Part shown: one piece after another, positions 1 through 7,424 of the stretch
How positions within the stretch are numbered: the first letter of the stretch is position 1
How the letters are laid out: each line of letters opens with the position of its first letter
Assembly (NCBI GenBank): GCA_036393295.1
Contig: DASWHF010000115.1
Coordinates: 1-31,820 of the forward strand
DNA from: DASWHF01 sp036393295
GTDB taxonomy: Bacteria; Pseudomonadota; Gammaproteobacteria; Acidiferrobacterales; UBA6901
Direction of reading: 5' to 3'
Length of the DNA: 31,820 bases
Program-made: the position numbers and the translations under genes
Notes under the pieces: generated by a model
Databases searched by the model: none
The model's input: the letters and a program-made list of their open reading frames with translations, nothing else
What the model was told of the DNA's origin: nothing

Positions 1-2427
1 CGGGAAGAAGCTCGCCGTCTTGACCTGGCCGGCCGGGGTATAGGTGTACACCACCCCGCGGCTCGTCTGGGTCGGGGCATGACGCGCCACCTGGTACCAC
101 ACCCGGCCGCGGGCGTCGTAGGCGAACAGGGTCTGTAGCCCGTTGGGGTCGGTGATCCGGGTCGGCCGGCCGGCGGGGTCGTACTGGTCGTAGGTCGTCA
201 CTTGGCCCAGGGCGTTGGTGACGGTCTTCAATTGCCCGCAGGCGCCGCCGGTAGCACAGGCGTAGTAGTCCAGGGTCGTGACGTCGGTGACATCACTCCG
301 GGGGCCGTCGAGGGTGGCCACTTGGCCGAGACTGTTGTAGCCCACCCCCACCGACCGCGACACCGCGGTCCCGGACGGGGCGTAGCCGGACTGCACCATC
401 GAGGTGGGTAGGGTCGGGAAGCGGGGGTCGGTGTAGGTCAGGGTCAGGCGCTTCACTTGGCCCGGCGCCACGCTCGGGGAGTCGATCACCGTCGGCACGT
501 CCAGCGTTGGCGACAGGTACTGGTAGGTGGTGGTGCGGGTCTCGGGCGTCGTACAACTGCCCGGGTTGCCAACGCAGGTGGTGCAGCTCGTGCCCTGCAG
601 CCCCACCGTCTCGCTCGCCTTCTGGTTCGTCCCGTTGTAGGTCCACAGTGTCACGCGGTTCTCGGGGTCCTTGCGGCACAGCAGGTTGTTGTTGGCGTCG
701 AATTGCTGTTCCAACGCTTTGCCGTCGCTCTGATTCACTTTCTTGGTCAGGTTCTTGACGCCGAGGTTGGTCGCGAAGGTCAGGACCTCCGCAGTGCCGG
801 CGGCGTCGGTGACGGTGGTCTGGTTTGCAGTCGGCTGACCGTACTCCAACTTGAACTTCTCCTGCGGCCCGCCGAAGCCGACATCGGCGTGCTGGGTCAG
901 GGTCGCCCGGCCAGTGCTGTCGTAGTCGTAAGTGGACAGACGGCTCACTGTGCCGGCCGTGTCCACGTAGGAGATCCCGGTCAGATGATTGGGGAAACCG
1001 GTCTTCTCGTAGTGGTAGCGCTTGGCGGTGCCGTCCGGATAATCCACCCGGGCGAGGTTGTTGTTGGCGTCGTAGCCGTAGCCGATGACTTTGTTCTCCG
1101 GGGTGGTCACGGTCGCGAGGCGGCCCGCAGTGTCGTAGCCGAAGCTGAGGGTGTGGCCGAAGGGGCCGGTGACGGTGTGCAGGCGGCCGAGATCGGGGCC
1201 GGAGGTATAGTAAGCGAGGGTCTGGGTCAATCCGGCGGGGTTGCGGATTGCCAGGAGCTTGCCGTACCCGGTCTCGTCGTCCCGGTCGACATGGTCGTAG
1301 ATCTCCACCGTGCCGTCGCGCAGGGTGTAGGTCCAGCCCGAGGCAGTGCGCGCGAGGCGGTCTTCGATGTCCGCGTCCGGAATCCAGGCCGTGCCGTCGA
1401 AACGGAAGTAGTAGCTGCGCCCGTCGGGCCGGTGGACCGTGGCGTAGGTCCGGTCGATCTCCCCGGTGAGCAAGTTCATCGTTTGGACGGTGATCACCGC
1501 CGGGCCGACATAGGCACTGCGCCAGCCGGTGCCGAAGACGCCGCTCTCTTTGTAATTGCCGCTCGCCCGGATGCTGTTGTAGTAGCGCGTCAGCGTAAGC
1601 GCGAACGGGCCGGAACCGGCGTAATCGGTCTCGACCTGATACTTGTTGCCGGTCGCGGTGTTGACCGGGTTGCCCCCATTGTTCTTGCCGCCCGCGTCGC
1701 ACCCGCCGCCGCCGTCGCCGCAGTTCTTGGGCGGGTCGGCGAGGGTGGAGACGCGCAGGCAGCGGTAATAACCGACGGTGGCGTCCCAGCGGCCGGGGTA
1801 GCCGGGGGGACAGATTACCTTGCGCCATCGATCGATGTAACGCTGCGACTGCTGCGATACGCAGGGGCCGGTGACCGGCGGCGACTGGTACGATCGCTCG
1901 AGGAGGATCGGCTTCATGTTTGTTGGCGCGCCTTGCCCTAAACCCTCAATTCCAAGTTGCGCGCGCGGCAGGGTTGCACTGCAGCTTCGGTTTGTTGCCG
2001 GCGGCATCGGCCAATAGTCGCCGATCCATAGAACGCGGGTCTTGGGGCAGTCCGGGTCGGATGGCCACCACTGTAGGTGGTGATTGATGACCGGACCTTC
2101 CGAGTCGCTCGGGCCATAGTCATCCGCATTGGGATCCAACCCCCAGAAACAACCACCGCAGGCGCACGCTATGTAGGAATAGTCGGTCACGATGAGCGGC
2201 GGCGCCTCCTCGGTGATCGTCACCGCGCCAGCAGGGGCCGGCGCCAGGACGACACTCAGCGTGACCGGGAGCAGCAGGTGCACGACGAGCACCAGCAACG
2301 GGGGCAGTAATGCGTTACGCAACGCGTCTCGGTGCTTATGGGGTGTCGACCGGTGCGGTGCGGTGAGCGGGCGGTGCCGACGTGCACCGCGGCAGAGAAG
2401 AATCTGGTCCGCGATCCGGAATGCCAT
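1..2427 (-). CDS. Secreted RHS/YD-repeat protein, partial (C-terminus beyond the left edge)
   Basis: I translated the minus strand by hand from an ATG at 2427. The frame stays open for 809 codons to position 1, so the gene is cut by the window edge. A GGGAGG ribosome site lies just upstream of the ATG. Residues about 45-72 form a hydrophobic segment ending in APAGA, a likely late signal peptide or anchor. A Cys-rich stretch follows (YIACACGGCFWG, with further Cys up to about residue 255). The motif NPVNTATGNKYQVETDY near residue 270 is the DUF6531 signature that opens many RHS proteins. After it come many YD repeats such as GYDTAGRLATVTTPENKVIG and YDANNNLARVDYPDG. RHS proteins build a hollow shell that often encloses a C-terminal toxin; any toxin tip would lie outside the window. 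The family call is firm, the cargo unknown. Confidence 0.88.
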   Translation of the reverse strand, partial: MAFRIADQILLCRGARRHRPLTAPHRSTPHKHRDALRNALLPPLLVLVVHLLLPVTLSVVLAPAPAGAVTITEEAPPLIVTDYSYIACACGGCFWGLDPNADDYGPSDSEGPVINHHLQWWPSDPDCPKTRVLWIGDYWPMPPATNRSCSATLPRAQLGIEGLGQGAPTNMKPILLERSYQSPPVTGPCVSQQSQRYIDRWRKVICPPGYPGRWDATVGYYRCLRVSTLADPPKNCGDGGGGCDAGGKNNGGNPVNTATGNKYQVETDYAGSGPFALTLTRYYNSIRASGNYKESGVFGTGWRSAYVGPAVITVQTMNLLTGEIDRTYATVHRPDGRSYYFRFDGTAWIPDADIEDRLARTASGWTYTLRDGTVEIYDHVDRDDETGYGKLLAIRNPAGLTQTLAYYTSGPDLGRLHTVTGPFGHTLSFGYDTAGRLATVTTPENKVIGYGYDANNNLARVDYPDGTAKRYHYEKTGFPNHLTGISYVDTAGTVSRLSTYDYDSTGRATLTQHADVGFGGPQEKFKLEYGQPTANQTTVTDAAGTAEVLTFATNLGVKNLTKKVNQSDGKALEQQFDANNNLLCRKDPENRVTLWTYNGTNQKASETVGLQGTSCTTCVGNPGSCTTPETRTTTYQYLSPTLDVPTVIDSPSVAPGQVKRLTLTYTDPRFPTLPTSMVQSGYAPSGTAVSRSVGVGYNSLGQVATLDGPRSDVTDVTTLDYYACATGGACGQLKTVTNALGQVTTYDQYDPAGRPTRITDPNGLQTLFAYDARGRVWYQVARHAPTQTSRGVVYTYTPAGQVKTASFFP

Positions 2428-2868
2428 GCGCGCCTCCCGTTATTGTCCTGGTGCAACACGACCCAACGAACCCGCGCGCACGCGCGATCATGCGGAAAAC
2501 GAAAGTGGTAAGGCGGATCGTGATTGAGGCGTTGTTATTGTTTCGGGCGAGGCTACGCCCGGGGTGGAAAGGCTGTCAAGGGGTGGGGGCGGATTTAGGA
2601 ATTGCTAATGGGGTCTGACGATCAGGCTGGGGTGGCAACGGATTTGGTGTTGGGTACGAAGCTGGTGTTCATTGTTTGTGGCACGGGCGCGATGCAGCAT
2701 ATTGTTCAAACAAAATTTTCCAGTTCGGTCGGGGAGCTATTGGCGGGGGTCGCGATCGAGAGTGACGTGGATCGGGTGGGGGGGCTTGGTGGGGCAGGGC
2801 CCCACCCTACCCCAAAGGAAGCGGCTGGGGCCCGAAACGGAGATTGCCACGGCCCGCTGCGCGGGCCT
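2428..2868. other. Intergenic region between the RHS gene and the IS element
   Basis: No convincing gene was found in this 440-bp stretch; the short open frames here have no family features. It should hold the promoter of the minus-strand RHS gene. An AT-richer patch around 2695-2720 is unlike the surrounding GC-rich DNA. The right part holds two palindromic repeats, listed separately. Confidence 0.5.
2788..2810 (-). repeat. Palindromic repeat, family A
   Basis: A 23-bp imperfect palindrome built on GGTGGGGC/GCCCCACC. It is the exact reverse complement of 4270-4292, and variants occur at 4325-4347, 16201-16223 and 16255-16279. All copies are intergenic, as expected of REP-like elements. Confidence 0.75.
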
Positions 2869-2869
2869 C
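2843..2869 (+). repeat. REP-like palindrome, family B, left part (interrupted by the IS)
   Basis: ATTGCC..CGGCCCGC followed by GCGGGCCTC forms a hairpin. Its expected tail, GCAATGACAG, is found 1385 bp away at 4255-4264, on the far side of the IS element. An uninterrupted copy with the same order lies at 4653-4690. Confidence 0.7.
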
Positions 2870-2875
2870 AATGAA

Positions 2876-2889
2876 AGGGACTCCTCCCC
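2876..2889 (+). repeat. Left subterminal inverted repeat of the IS element
   Basis: AGGGACTCCTCCCC, perfectly inverted relative to 4237-4250. It does not reach the element end, which separates the IS1111 group from ISs with terminal repeats. Confidence 0.9.
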
Positions 2890-2956
2890 TCCTGATGCCT
2901 CATCGGGCAGAATGGATGAGATCGTTGAATCGTCATCCACAAGAAGAGGAGGAGTC

Positions 2957-4003
2957 ATGCATCAGCATACGGCAATCGGCATCGATCTGGCAAAGCGCGT
3001 ATTCCAGGTGTGCGTGGTCGACACTCGCCACCCGGGCGTGCGGGTCAACAAGGAACTCAAGCGTCGCGAATTGCTGGATTTCATGCGGCACCAACCGGCA
3101 TGCCGGGTGTACCTGGAGGCCTGTGCCGGCGCCCATTACTGGGCGCGCCAGTTCAACGCCCTGGGGCACGAGACGAAGCTGATGGCACCGCAGTTCGTGA
3201 CCCCGTTCCGCAAGGGCCACAAGACCGATGCCAACGACGCCCTGGCGATCGTCGAAGCCGGCCTGCGCCCCACGATGCGCTTTGTCCCGCGCAAAGGCCT
3301 GGCCCAGCAGGACCTGCAGAGCCTGCACCGCGTCCGGGAACGCCTGATCAAGCAGCGCACCCAACTGATCAACCAGACCCACGGCCTGCTCCAGGAATAC
3401 GGGATCATTGCGGGGCGCGGGCAGAAGGCGCTAAAGCAGGTGTTGGCGCAGGCCCTGGAAGACGCCGAGAACGAATTGACGATGGCGATGCGGGCGCTGC
3501 TGGCCGAACAGCGGGAGGAACTGAACCGGCTCAACGCGCGCCTGGCCGAGCTCGACCAGCGCGTGCGGCAGCAGGCGCAGGCGTTGCCGCCCTGCCGCGC
3601 TCTGCAGGCGATCGAGGGGATCGGCCCGATCGGCGCCACCTTGCTGGTCGCGGCCCTGGGCGACGGCCATGTCTTCGCCAACGGGCGCCAGGCCGCGGCC
3701 TACCTCGGGCTGACCCCGCGCCAGTACAGCAGCGGCGGCAAAGTGACCCTGATCGGGATCGGTCGGACCGGCCACCCGCAGCTCAAAGCCACCCTGATCC
3801 GCGGTGCCCACGCGGTCATCAAGACCCTGGGCGACAAGCCGGATCCGAAAAGCCAGTGGCTGCGGGCGCTGGTGGCGCGCGCCGGGGCCAACAAGGCGGC
3901 GGTGGCCCTGGCCAATAAGACGGTGCGCACCGCGTGGGCAGTCCTGCATCACGGCACCGATTACCGTCGGGATTACGAACACCCGCGGGCGACGGCGGCG
4001 TAG
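2957..4003 (+). CDS. IS110/IS1111-family transposase (DEDD recombinase)
   Basis: The protein is 348 residues, normal for the family. The start at 2957 (MHQHTAIGIDLAK) is chosen because a strong GAGGAGGAG ribosome site lies 2-11 bases upstream; the open frame extends further upstream, but that part has no family similarity. The N-terminal RuvC-like domain shows the acidic tetrad D10 (GIDLAK), E54 (YLEACAG), and D91 and D94 (KTDANDA). A coiled region follows at about 115-210. The C-terminal Transposase_20 domain has LQAIEGIGPIGATLL and the SSGGK motif (Ser258/259), the region of the catalytic serine in this family. IS110-type enzymes excise a circular form and insert it at sites read by an element-encoded bridge RNA. 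No frameshift or stop is seen. Confidence 0.95.
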   Translation: MHQHTAIGIDLAKRVFQVCVVDTRHPGVRVNKELKRRELLDFMRHQPACRVYLEACAGAHYWARQFNALGHETKLMAPQFVTPFRKGHKTDANDALAIVEAGLRPTMRFVPRKGLAQQDLQSLHRVRERLIKQRTQLINQTHGLLQEYGIIAGRGQKALKQVLAQALEDAENELTMAMRALLAEQREELNRLNARLAELDQRVRQQAQALPPCRALQAIEGIGPIGATLLVAALGDGHVFANGRQAAAYLGLTPRQYSSGGKVTLIGIGRTGHPQLKATLIRGAHAVIKTLGDKPDPKSQWLRALVARAGANKAAVALANKTVRTAWAVLHHGTDYRRDYEHPRATAA

Positions 4004-4033
4004 CCGAGCCGGCCCCGTCAACCGCGTTACCGT

Positions 4034-4196
4034 GTTGCCGAGCAACGAAGGATGAGCAAACAGGTCAGACCGACCCTCTTTGAACCTGATCATTGCGAAG
4101 GCTCGCTGAAGCCTTGGCCTCGCTGAGGAGAGAGGGTGCGCGACGTTCATTCGGGTCAGGGGATAGCGACCCCATCGAGAGACCGACTATACGCAC
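4034..4196 (+). ncRNA. Candidate bridge RNA of the IS1111-group element
   Basis: Seen in the sequence: a hairpin GTTGC-CGA-GCAAC (4034-4046); then a first stem 4073-4079 with 4131-4137, enclosing an internal loop capped by a 6-bp hairpin (4098-4103 with 4110-4115); then a second stem 4136-4140 with 4192-4196, capped by GGGTC/GACCC (4153-4157 with 4168-4172). Stem ends overlap by a base or two and not all pairs can form at once. The first loop holds TCATTGCGA (4090-4098), the reverse complement of the rebuilt target TCGCAATGA, and GGCCTCGC (4116-4123), identical to the target top strand. The second loop holds TTCATT (4146-4151), the reverse complement of the left element end AATGAA, and CTATAC (4187-4192), identical to the right end. 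Known for the family: IS1111 members carry their bridge RNA after the transposase. Exact RNA ends are unknown. Confidence 0.68.
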
Positions 4197-4236
4197 GCAT
4201 CGGCTGTGTTTGTTTCGGACATCGGGGCTTGCAACC

Positions 4237-4250
4237 GGGGAGGAGTCCCT
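4237..4250 (-). repeat. Right subterminal inverted repeat of the IS element
   Basis: GGGGAGGAGTCCCT, the perfect inverse of 2876-2889. Four bases (ATAC) separate it from the rebuilt right boundary. Confidence 0.9.
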
Positions 4251-4254
4251 ATAC

Positions 4255-4264
4255 GCAATGACAG
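4255..4264 (+). repeat. REP-like palindrome, family B, right part
   Basis: GCAATGACAG completes the palindromic repeat begun at 2843-2869. Compare GCAATAACAG in the intact copy at 4681-4690. Confidence 0.65.
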
Positions 4265-4269
4265 TAGGG

Positions 4270-4347
4270 GTAGGGTGGGGCCCTGCCCCACCAGTGTGGC
4301 GCGTGGAGCGGTAAGGATTATTTCGGCGGGGCAGGGCCCCGCCCTAC
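4270..4347. repeat. Paired palindromes, family A (BIME-like unit)
   Basis: Two inverted copies of the family A palindrome (4270-4292 and 4325-4347) flank a 32-bp spacer containing GGCGCGTGGAGCG. A related unit with the same order and a similar spacer (GGCGCGTAAACG) lies at 16201-16279. Head-to-head paired palindromes of this kind are known as BIMEs in enterobacteria and pseudomonads. Confidence 0.7.
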
Positions 4348-4364
4348 ATAAGCCAACGTCGGCG

Positions 4365-4448
4365 TCAGACCGACAGCTCCCTTACCAACGGCAGGATCTT
4401 CTTCTCCAGATCCTCCGGCGAGTGGGTCTGCTGGTCTGGGTCGGACCT
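4365..4448 (-). pseudogene. Possible C-terminal fragment of a lost gene
   Basis: On the minus strand a 27-codon open stretch, bounded upstream by an in-frame TAG at 4449-4451, ends with THSPEDLEKKILPLVRELSV and a TGA. The composition is protein-like and unlike a random GC-rich frame, but there is no start codon or ribosome site and I cannot name the family. It sits in a repeat-rich patch where gene decay would be expected. It may also be chance. Confidence 0.3.
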
Positions 4449-4652
4449 CTATAACACATTGATGCCGATTACGAAAGTTCGAATTGAAGGCTTGGATTCA
4501 ACCGCGAAGTGCAACAGTGAGACTCTGTCGAGTCTGATTGAAAACCTCATGCGGTGTCAAAAAGCCGAGACATTTTCATGGTCAATCCTGAAGGGTTAAC
4601 GCGCGTGGATCGCCTGCCCGGGCAACGCTCGCTTATGTCCCGCAGCTTGTGC

Positions 4653-4690
4653 ATTGCCGCGGCCCGCTTATGCGGGCCTCGCAATAACAG
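4653..4690 (+). repeat. REP-like palindrome, family B, intact copy
   Basis: ATTGCCGCGGCCCGC, a short loop, GCGGGCCTC and the tail GCAATAACAG. It matches the rebuilt IS insertion site apart from the loop and two bases. One of these is a G-to-A change inside the 9-nt guide match, so this copy would pair less well with the candidate bridge RNA. Confidence 0.7.
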
Positions 4691-4704
4691 GGTGAGTCGG
4701 CGGG

Positions 4705-5007
4705 TCAGGGATCGAACCGTTCCGCAGGCGCGAGCAGGCGCTTGCCGTGGATGACGGCGACGATCAGTACACGGTGCTCTTGAACACGGTAGATCATGCG
4801 ATAGCTTTATACGAAGCATTCCCGATGCGTGGCGGTGAGCTCGGGTACTTTGCGTCCCCGCAGCGGGAAGAGGCTGAGACGGCGACCCGCGGCGATCAAC
4901 TCTTCGACGACCTGCTGGGCGTAGAGCGGGGAGTCTTTGTGGATGTAGGCGGCGATCTGTTCGACGTCTTCGACGGCCTCGGGCGACCAGTCTACTTGGT
5001 AATCCAT
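4705..5007 (-). pseudogene. ParE/RelE-type toxin interrupted by one stop codon
   Basis: The frame from ATG 5007 reads MDYQVDWSPEAVEDVEQIAAYI, the usual ParE start, to HRECFV, then meets TAA at 4807-4809. The same frame continues with SYRMIYRVQEHRVLIVAVIHGKR to a normal stop at 4705. Together the two parts make about 100 codons, the full ParE length, and the second part holds the conserved IYRV strand and the VIHG.R end of the family. A single base change in one codon (for example AAA to TAA) therefore explains the break. The toxin start overlaps the antitoxin end by 16 bp, a normal arrangement for co-translated toxin/antitoxin genes. ParE toxins poison DNA gyrase; the 66-residue product left here lacks the C-terminal strands and is probably inactive. 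A sequencing error is the main alternative. Confidence 0.82.
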
Positions 5008-5180
5008 TTGCGCAGCCGTGCCTCGACGTCGTCCTGGGCCAGTGTTCCCTCGTTCTGGGCGCGCGCCTCGCCGCGTCGGATCTTTTCGAGCACGTAGAGG
5101 TGGTAGTGGATATCCTCGAGCGTGCTGTCCTCGGGCAGTTGGTCCAGTAGCTCGCGGACATCTTGTTTGGCGGTATGCAT
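4992..5180 (-). CDS. Antitoxin of the ParE-type pair
   Basis: A 62-residue protein, MHTAKQDVRELLDQLPEDST to RLRKWITK. The pattern KQ.V.ELLD.LPED.TLEDI.YHLYVLEK is common in small antitoxins encoded directly upstream of ParE toxins. The start at 5180 is the first ATG that leaves only the family-like part; a longer open frame upstream has no matching sequence. The gene is intact although its toxin partner carries a stop codon. Such antitoxins usually bind the toxin and repress their own promoter. An AGCATA block at 5213-5218 (TATGCT on the coding strand) could be the -10 element. Confidence 0.8.
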   Translation of the reverse strand: MHTAKQDVRELLDQLPEDSTLEDIHYHLYVLEKIRRGEARAQNEGTLAQDDVEARLRKWITK

Positions 5181-5344
5181 GATATGTCTGCTCTCGGGGT
5201 TAACGTGTACAAAGCATACCATGCGTGTGGCGATATTTCCGCCGCGCCCTGGGCGCGGTCCGGGCGTACGCGAACGCCATGATGGGCCAAGTGCGTCGGC
5301 TCGGTCGGCATGGCACAGCGGGAGCGGAAGCGGGTGTCCTGTCC

Positions 5345-5364
5345 GGCGGGGCTGGAAGCTCCGC
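5345..5364 (-). repeat. Palindromic repeat, family C, inverted copy
   Basis: GGCGGGGCTGGAAGCTCCGC, the reverse of the motif built on GGCGGGGCTTCCAGCCCCGC at 16153-16176 and 23352-23375. It lies between the antitoxin and the terminator of the dynamin-like gene. Confidence 0.55.
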
Positions 5365-5390
5365 ATGCAAATCCGCAATAGCCCGGGAAC

Positions 5391-5434
5391 AAAAAAACCG
5401 CCCACCGCAAATCCTACCTGCGCGGCGGGCGGTT
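5391..5434 (-). terminator. Rho-independent terminator of the dynamin-like gene
   Basis: Read on the minus strand, a GC-rich stem (AACCGCCCGCCGC paired with GCGGTGGGCGGTT) is followed at once by a run of seven T. It begins 8 bp after the stop codon at 5442. Confidence 0.85.
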
Positions 5435-5441
5435 CTGGAGG

Positions 5442-7424
5442 TCAAGCGGACAGATCGATGTCCAGCGCCGGTGCGGCGTCGGGCCGGGACTCGAAATTCA
5501 GGATCTCGGTGATGCGCTCGATCTGGTTCTGGAGCGCATTCTCCTGCTCGCGCATGCCGTCGCGCACATGTTTGAGCTCGTTCAGGCGGTCTTCCAGGGT
5601 GTCGCTGGCCTTGTGGATGCGCTTGATGCTCTCCAGGCGGCGGCGCAGCTGCACCTGGTGCTCGCGCACCTGCGACTCCATCGGCGACATGATGGTCTTG
5701 AGCCAGTTGTCGGCGTCGCGGTTGGCGCTGGCGAAGATCGCGCGCACCTTGGCGACCGCCGACTCGTAGAACTTCCGGGTCAATGTCTTCTGCTCGGTCA
5801 TGAGCAGGCTCATGCCGGAGATGTAGGCGAGGTGCTTCTCCTCGACGCGCTTGAGCTCGCGCTGGTACTTCATCACCGAGAAGGTCTTGGGCTTGATCTT
5901 GGACAGGCCGTGCTCCTCCTGGAACTTCCTGTACACGCCCTCCATCAGCTCCTTGATTTCCTGCGACTGCTTGGCGACGTCGTCCATGATCGCCAGCACG
6001 CGCTTGAAGAATCCCTGCATCGAGGACTTGAGCCCGGCCGTGGTGAGGCTGATCTCCATGTCCTTCTTGGTCTCGGCGATCAGCTTGTCGACGTTCTTGA
6101 GGTTCAGGTGCGTGTACAGCACGTTGGTCTGCTGCGAGAAGATGCTGCGCGTCGCCTGGAAGCGTTGCAGGCTCTTCTCGAAGTGCTCCTTGTCGATCTT
6201 GACCTTCTCCATCATGTGGTCGATCACGTCCATGTTCTTGCCGCTCAGGCCGTCGAGCTCCTGCATGTGCTCGTGGACGCCCTTCACGCGCTGCGTGATG
6301 GTCAGCCGCATGGCCTTGAGGATGTCGGACAGGTCGTTGCCGATGTTGTCGCGCACGATCTCGCGCTTGGCCGGGATCATCTCCTTGCCGAGCGCGTCTT
6401 CGAGCTCGTGGATACGGCTGCGCTCGAGAATCTTGGTCTCGCCCTTGATTTTGCCGAACAGCGCCTTCTGCGCCGACACCGGGTAGATATTGTGCTTGGG
6501 GATCGCCAGATGCTTGGCGGTCTCGGAGATCTGGCGGTTGATCTCACGCTGCACCTCGTCCCAGTCGCGCAGCTCGTCCCACAGGCCGTCGATCTTGTTC
6601 AGCACCACCAGCCGGCCCTTGGCGGCGCCGCCCTTGGGGTTGCTGATGTAGTCGTGCCAGACCTGGATGTCGGACTTGGTCACGCCGGCGTCGGCCGCGA
6701 GGATGAACAGTATCGCGTGCGCGGACGGCAGCAGCGACAGGGTCAGCTCCGGCTCGGTGCCCAGCGCATTGAGGCCCGGGGTGTCGAGGATCACCAGCCC
6801 CTGCTCGAGCAGCGGGTGCGGGAAGTTGATGATGGCGTGGCGCCACTTGGGGATCTCGACCTGGCCGTCCTCGGTCAGGTGCATGCCGTTCTGGGTCTCC
6901 TCCTCGGCGACGTGCAGACCCATGTTCTGGGCGACGTCTTTCGAGACCGTCTTGATCTCGGCGATATGCTGCAGGGCCTTGGCGACCTTCTCGGGCGATT
7001 TCACGTCGAGCGGCACGGTGGTCCACTCGTCGGTGAAGCCCTTGAGCTCCGAGACGGTCGTGCCGCTGGCGCGGGTCTCGATCGGCAGCAGGCGCACGTA
7101 GGGCTTGCTGCCGGCGTCGTACATGAGCTCGGTCGGGCACATGGTGGTGCGGCCGGCGCTCGACGGCAGCACGCGCTGGCCGAAGCCGGCGAAGAAGATG
7201 GCGTTGATCAGCTCGGACTTGCCGCGCGAGAACTCGGCGACGAAGGCGATGTAGAGCTTGTCGTCGCGCAGCGTGGACAGCACCTGCTCGATGCGCTGGT
7301 CGACCTGGGCGTCGGACAGCTCCTGGCTGTGCAGCCAGCCGCGCAGCTCGCTGATGGCGTCGAACAGGCCCTGGCGCCAGCCGCTGTAGGCGGAGAACTG
7401 GTCCTCGATTCTGGTTGTCGTCAT
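5442..7424 (-). CDS. Dynamin-like large GTPase
   Basis: A 660-residue protein starting at ATG 7424 (MTTTRIEDQF), with a GGGGTGG ribosome site upstream; a second ATG 27 bases earlier is less likely. GTPase motifs: P-loop AEFSRGKS (residues 63-70, with Ala in place of the usual first Gly), switch I around GRTTMCPT (91-98), DTPG at 214-217 and NKID at 276-279. The remaining 380 residues are predicted helical and coiled-coil, as in the neck and trunk of dynamins. I see no clear membrane helix, so membrane contact would be peripheral. Bacterial dynamin-like proteins remodel or protect membranes and often occur as adjacent pairs; this one is alone and has its own terminator. The exact function is not known. 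Confidence 0.85.
   Translation of the reverse strand: MTTTRIEDQFSAYSGWRQGLFDAISELRGWLHSQELSDAQVDQRIEQVLSTLRDDKLYIAFVAEFSRGKSELINAIFFAGFGQRVLPSSAGRTTMCPTELMYDAGSKPYVRLLPIETRASGTTVSELKGFTDEWTTVPLDVKSPEKVAKALQHIAEIKTVSKDVAQNMGLHVAEEETQNGMHLTEDGQVEIPKWRHAIINFPHPLLEQGLVILDTPGLNALGTEPELTLSLLPSAHAILFILAADAGVTKSDIQVWHDYISNPKGGAAKGRLVVLNKIDGLWDELRDWDEVQREINRQISETAKHLAIPKHNIYPVSAQKALFGKIKGETKILERSRIHELEDALGKEMIPAKREIVRDNIGNDLSDILKAMRLTITQRVKGVHEHMQELDGLSGKNMDVIDHMMEKVKIDKEHFEKSLQRFQATRSIFSQQTNVLYTHLNLKNVDKLIAETKKDMEISLTTAGLKSSMQGFFKRVLAIMDDVAKQSQEIKELMEGVYRKFQEEHGLSKIKPKTFSVMKYQRELKRVEEKHLAYISGMSLLMTEQKTLTRKFYESAVAKVRAIFASANRDADNWLKTIMSPMESQVREHQVQLRRRLESIKRIHKASDTLEDRLNELKHVRDGMREQENALQNQIERITEILNFESRPDAAPALDIDLSA

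Larger units (their letters stand above)
2870..4254 (+). mobile_element. IS110-family, IS1111-group insertion sequence (complete)
   Basis: The element is about 1385 bp: an 87-bp left non-coding end, one transposase gene and a 251-bp right non-coding end. A perfect 14-bp inverted repeat is subterminal (2876-2889 and 4237-4250), leaving 6 bp on the left and 4 bp on the right. Subterminal repeats and a long right end are typical of the IS1111 group. Removing 2870-4254 rebuilds CCTC|GCAATGACAG, which agrees with the intact repeat copy at 4653-4690 except for one base, so the boundaries are known to within one base (a C is shared at both ends). There is no obvious target duplication beyond that base. 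I see no damage to the transposase, so the element may be active. Confidence 0.88.

Noticed and set aside
293..1828. Minus-strand open frame of 511 codons rich in Arg and Pro
   Set aside because: Frame-shifted shadow of the RHS gene; only the frame starting at 2427 gives YD repeats.
457..1941. Long plus-strand open frame of 494 codons
   Set aside because: It is antisense to the RHS gene, lacks family features and has the composition of a GC-rich shadow frame; the minus-strand YD repeats explain the region.
2602..2874. Small frames between the RHS gene and the IS element
   Set aside because: They run through palindromic repeats and have no ribosome site or protein similarity.
4270..4347. Repeated palindromes considered as a CRISPR array
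   Set aside because: Only two units, in inverted orientation, with similar rather than unique spacers.
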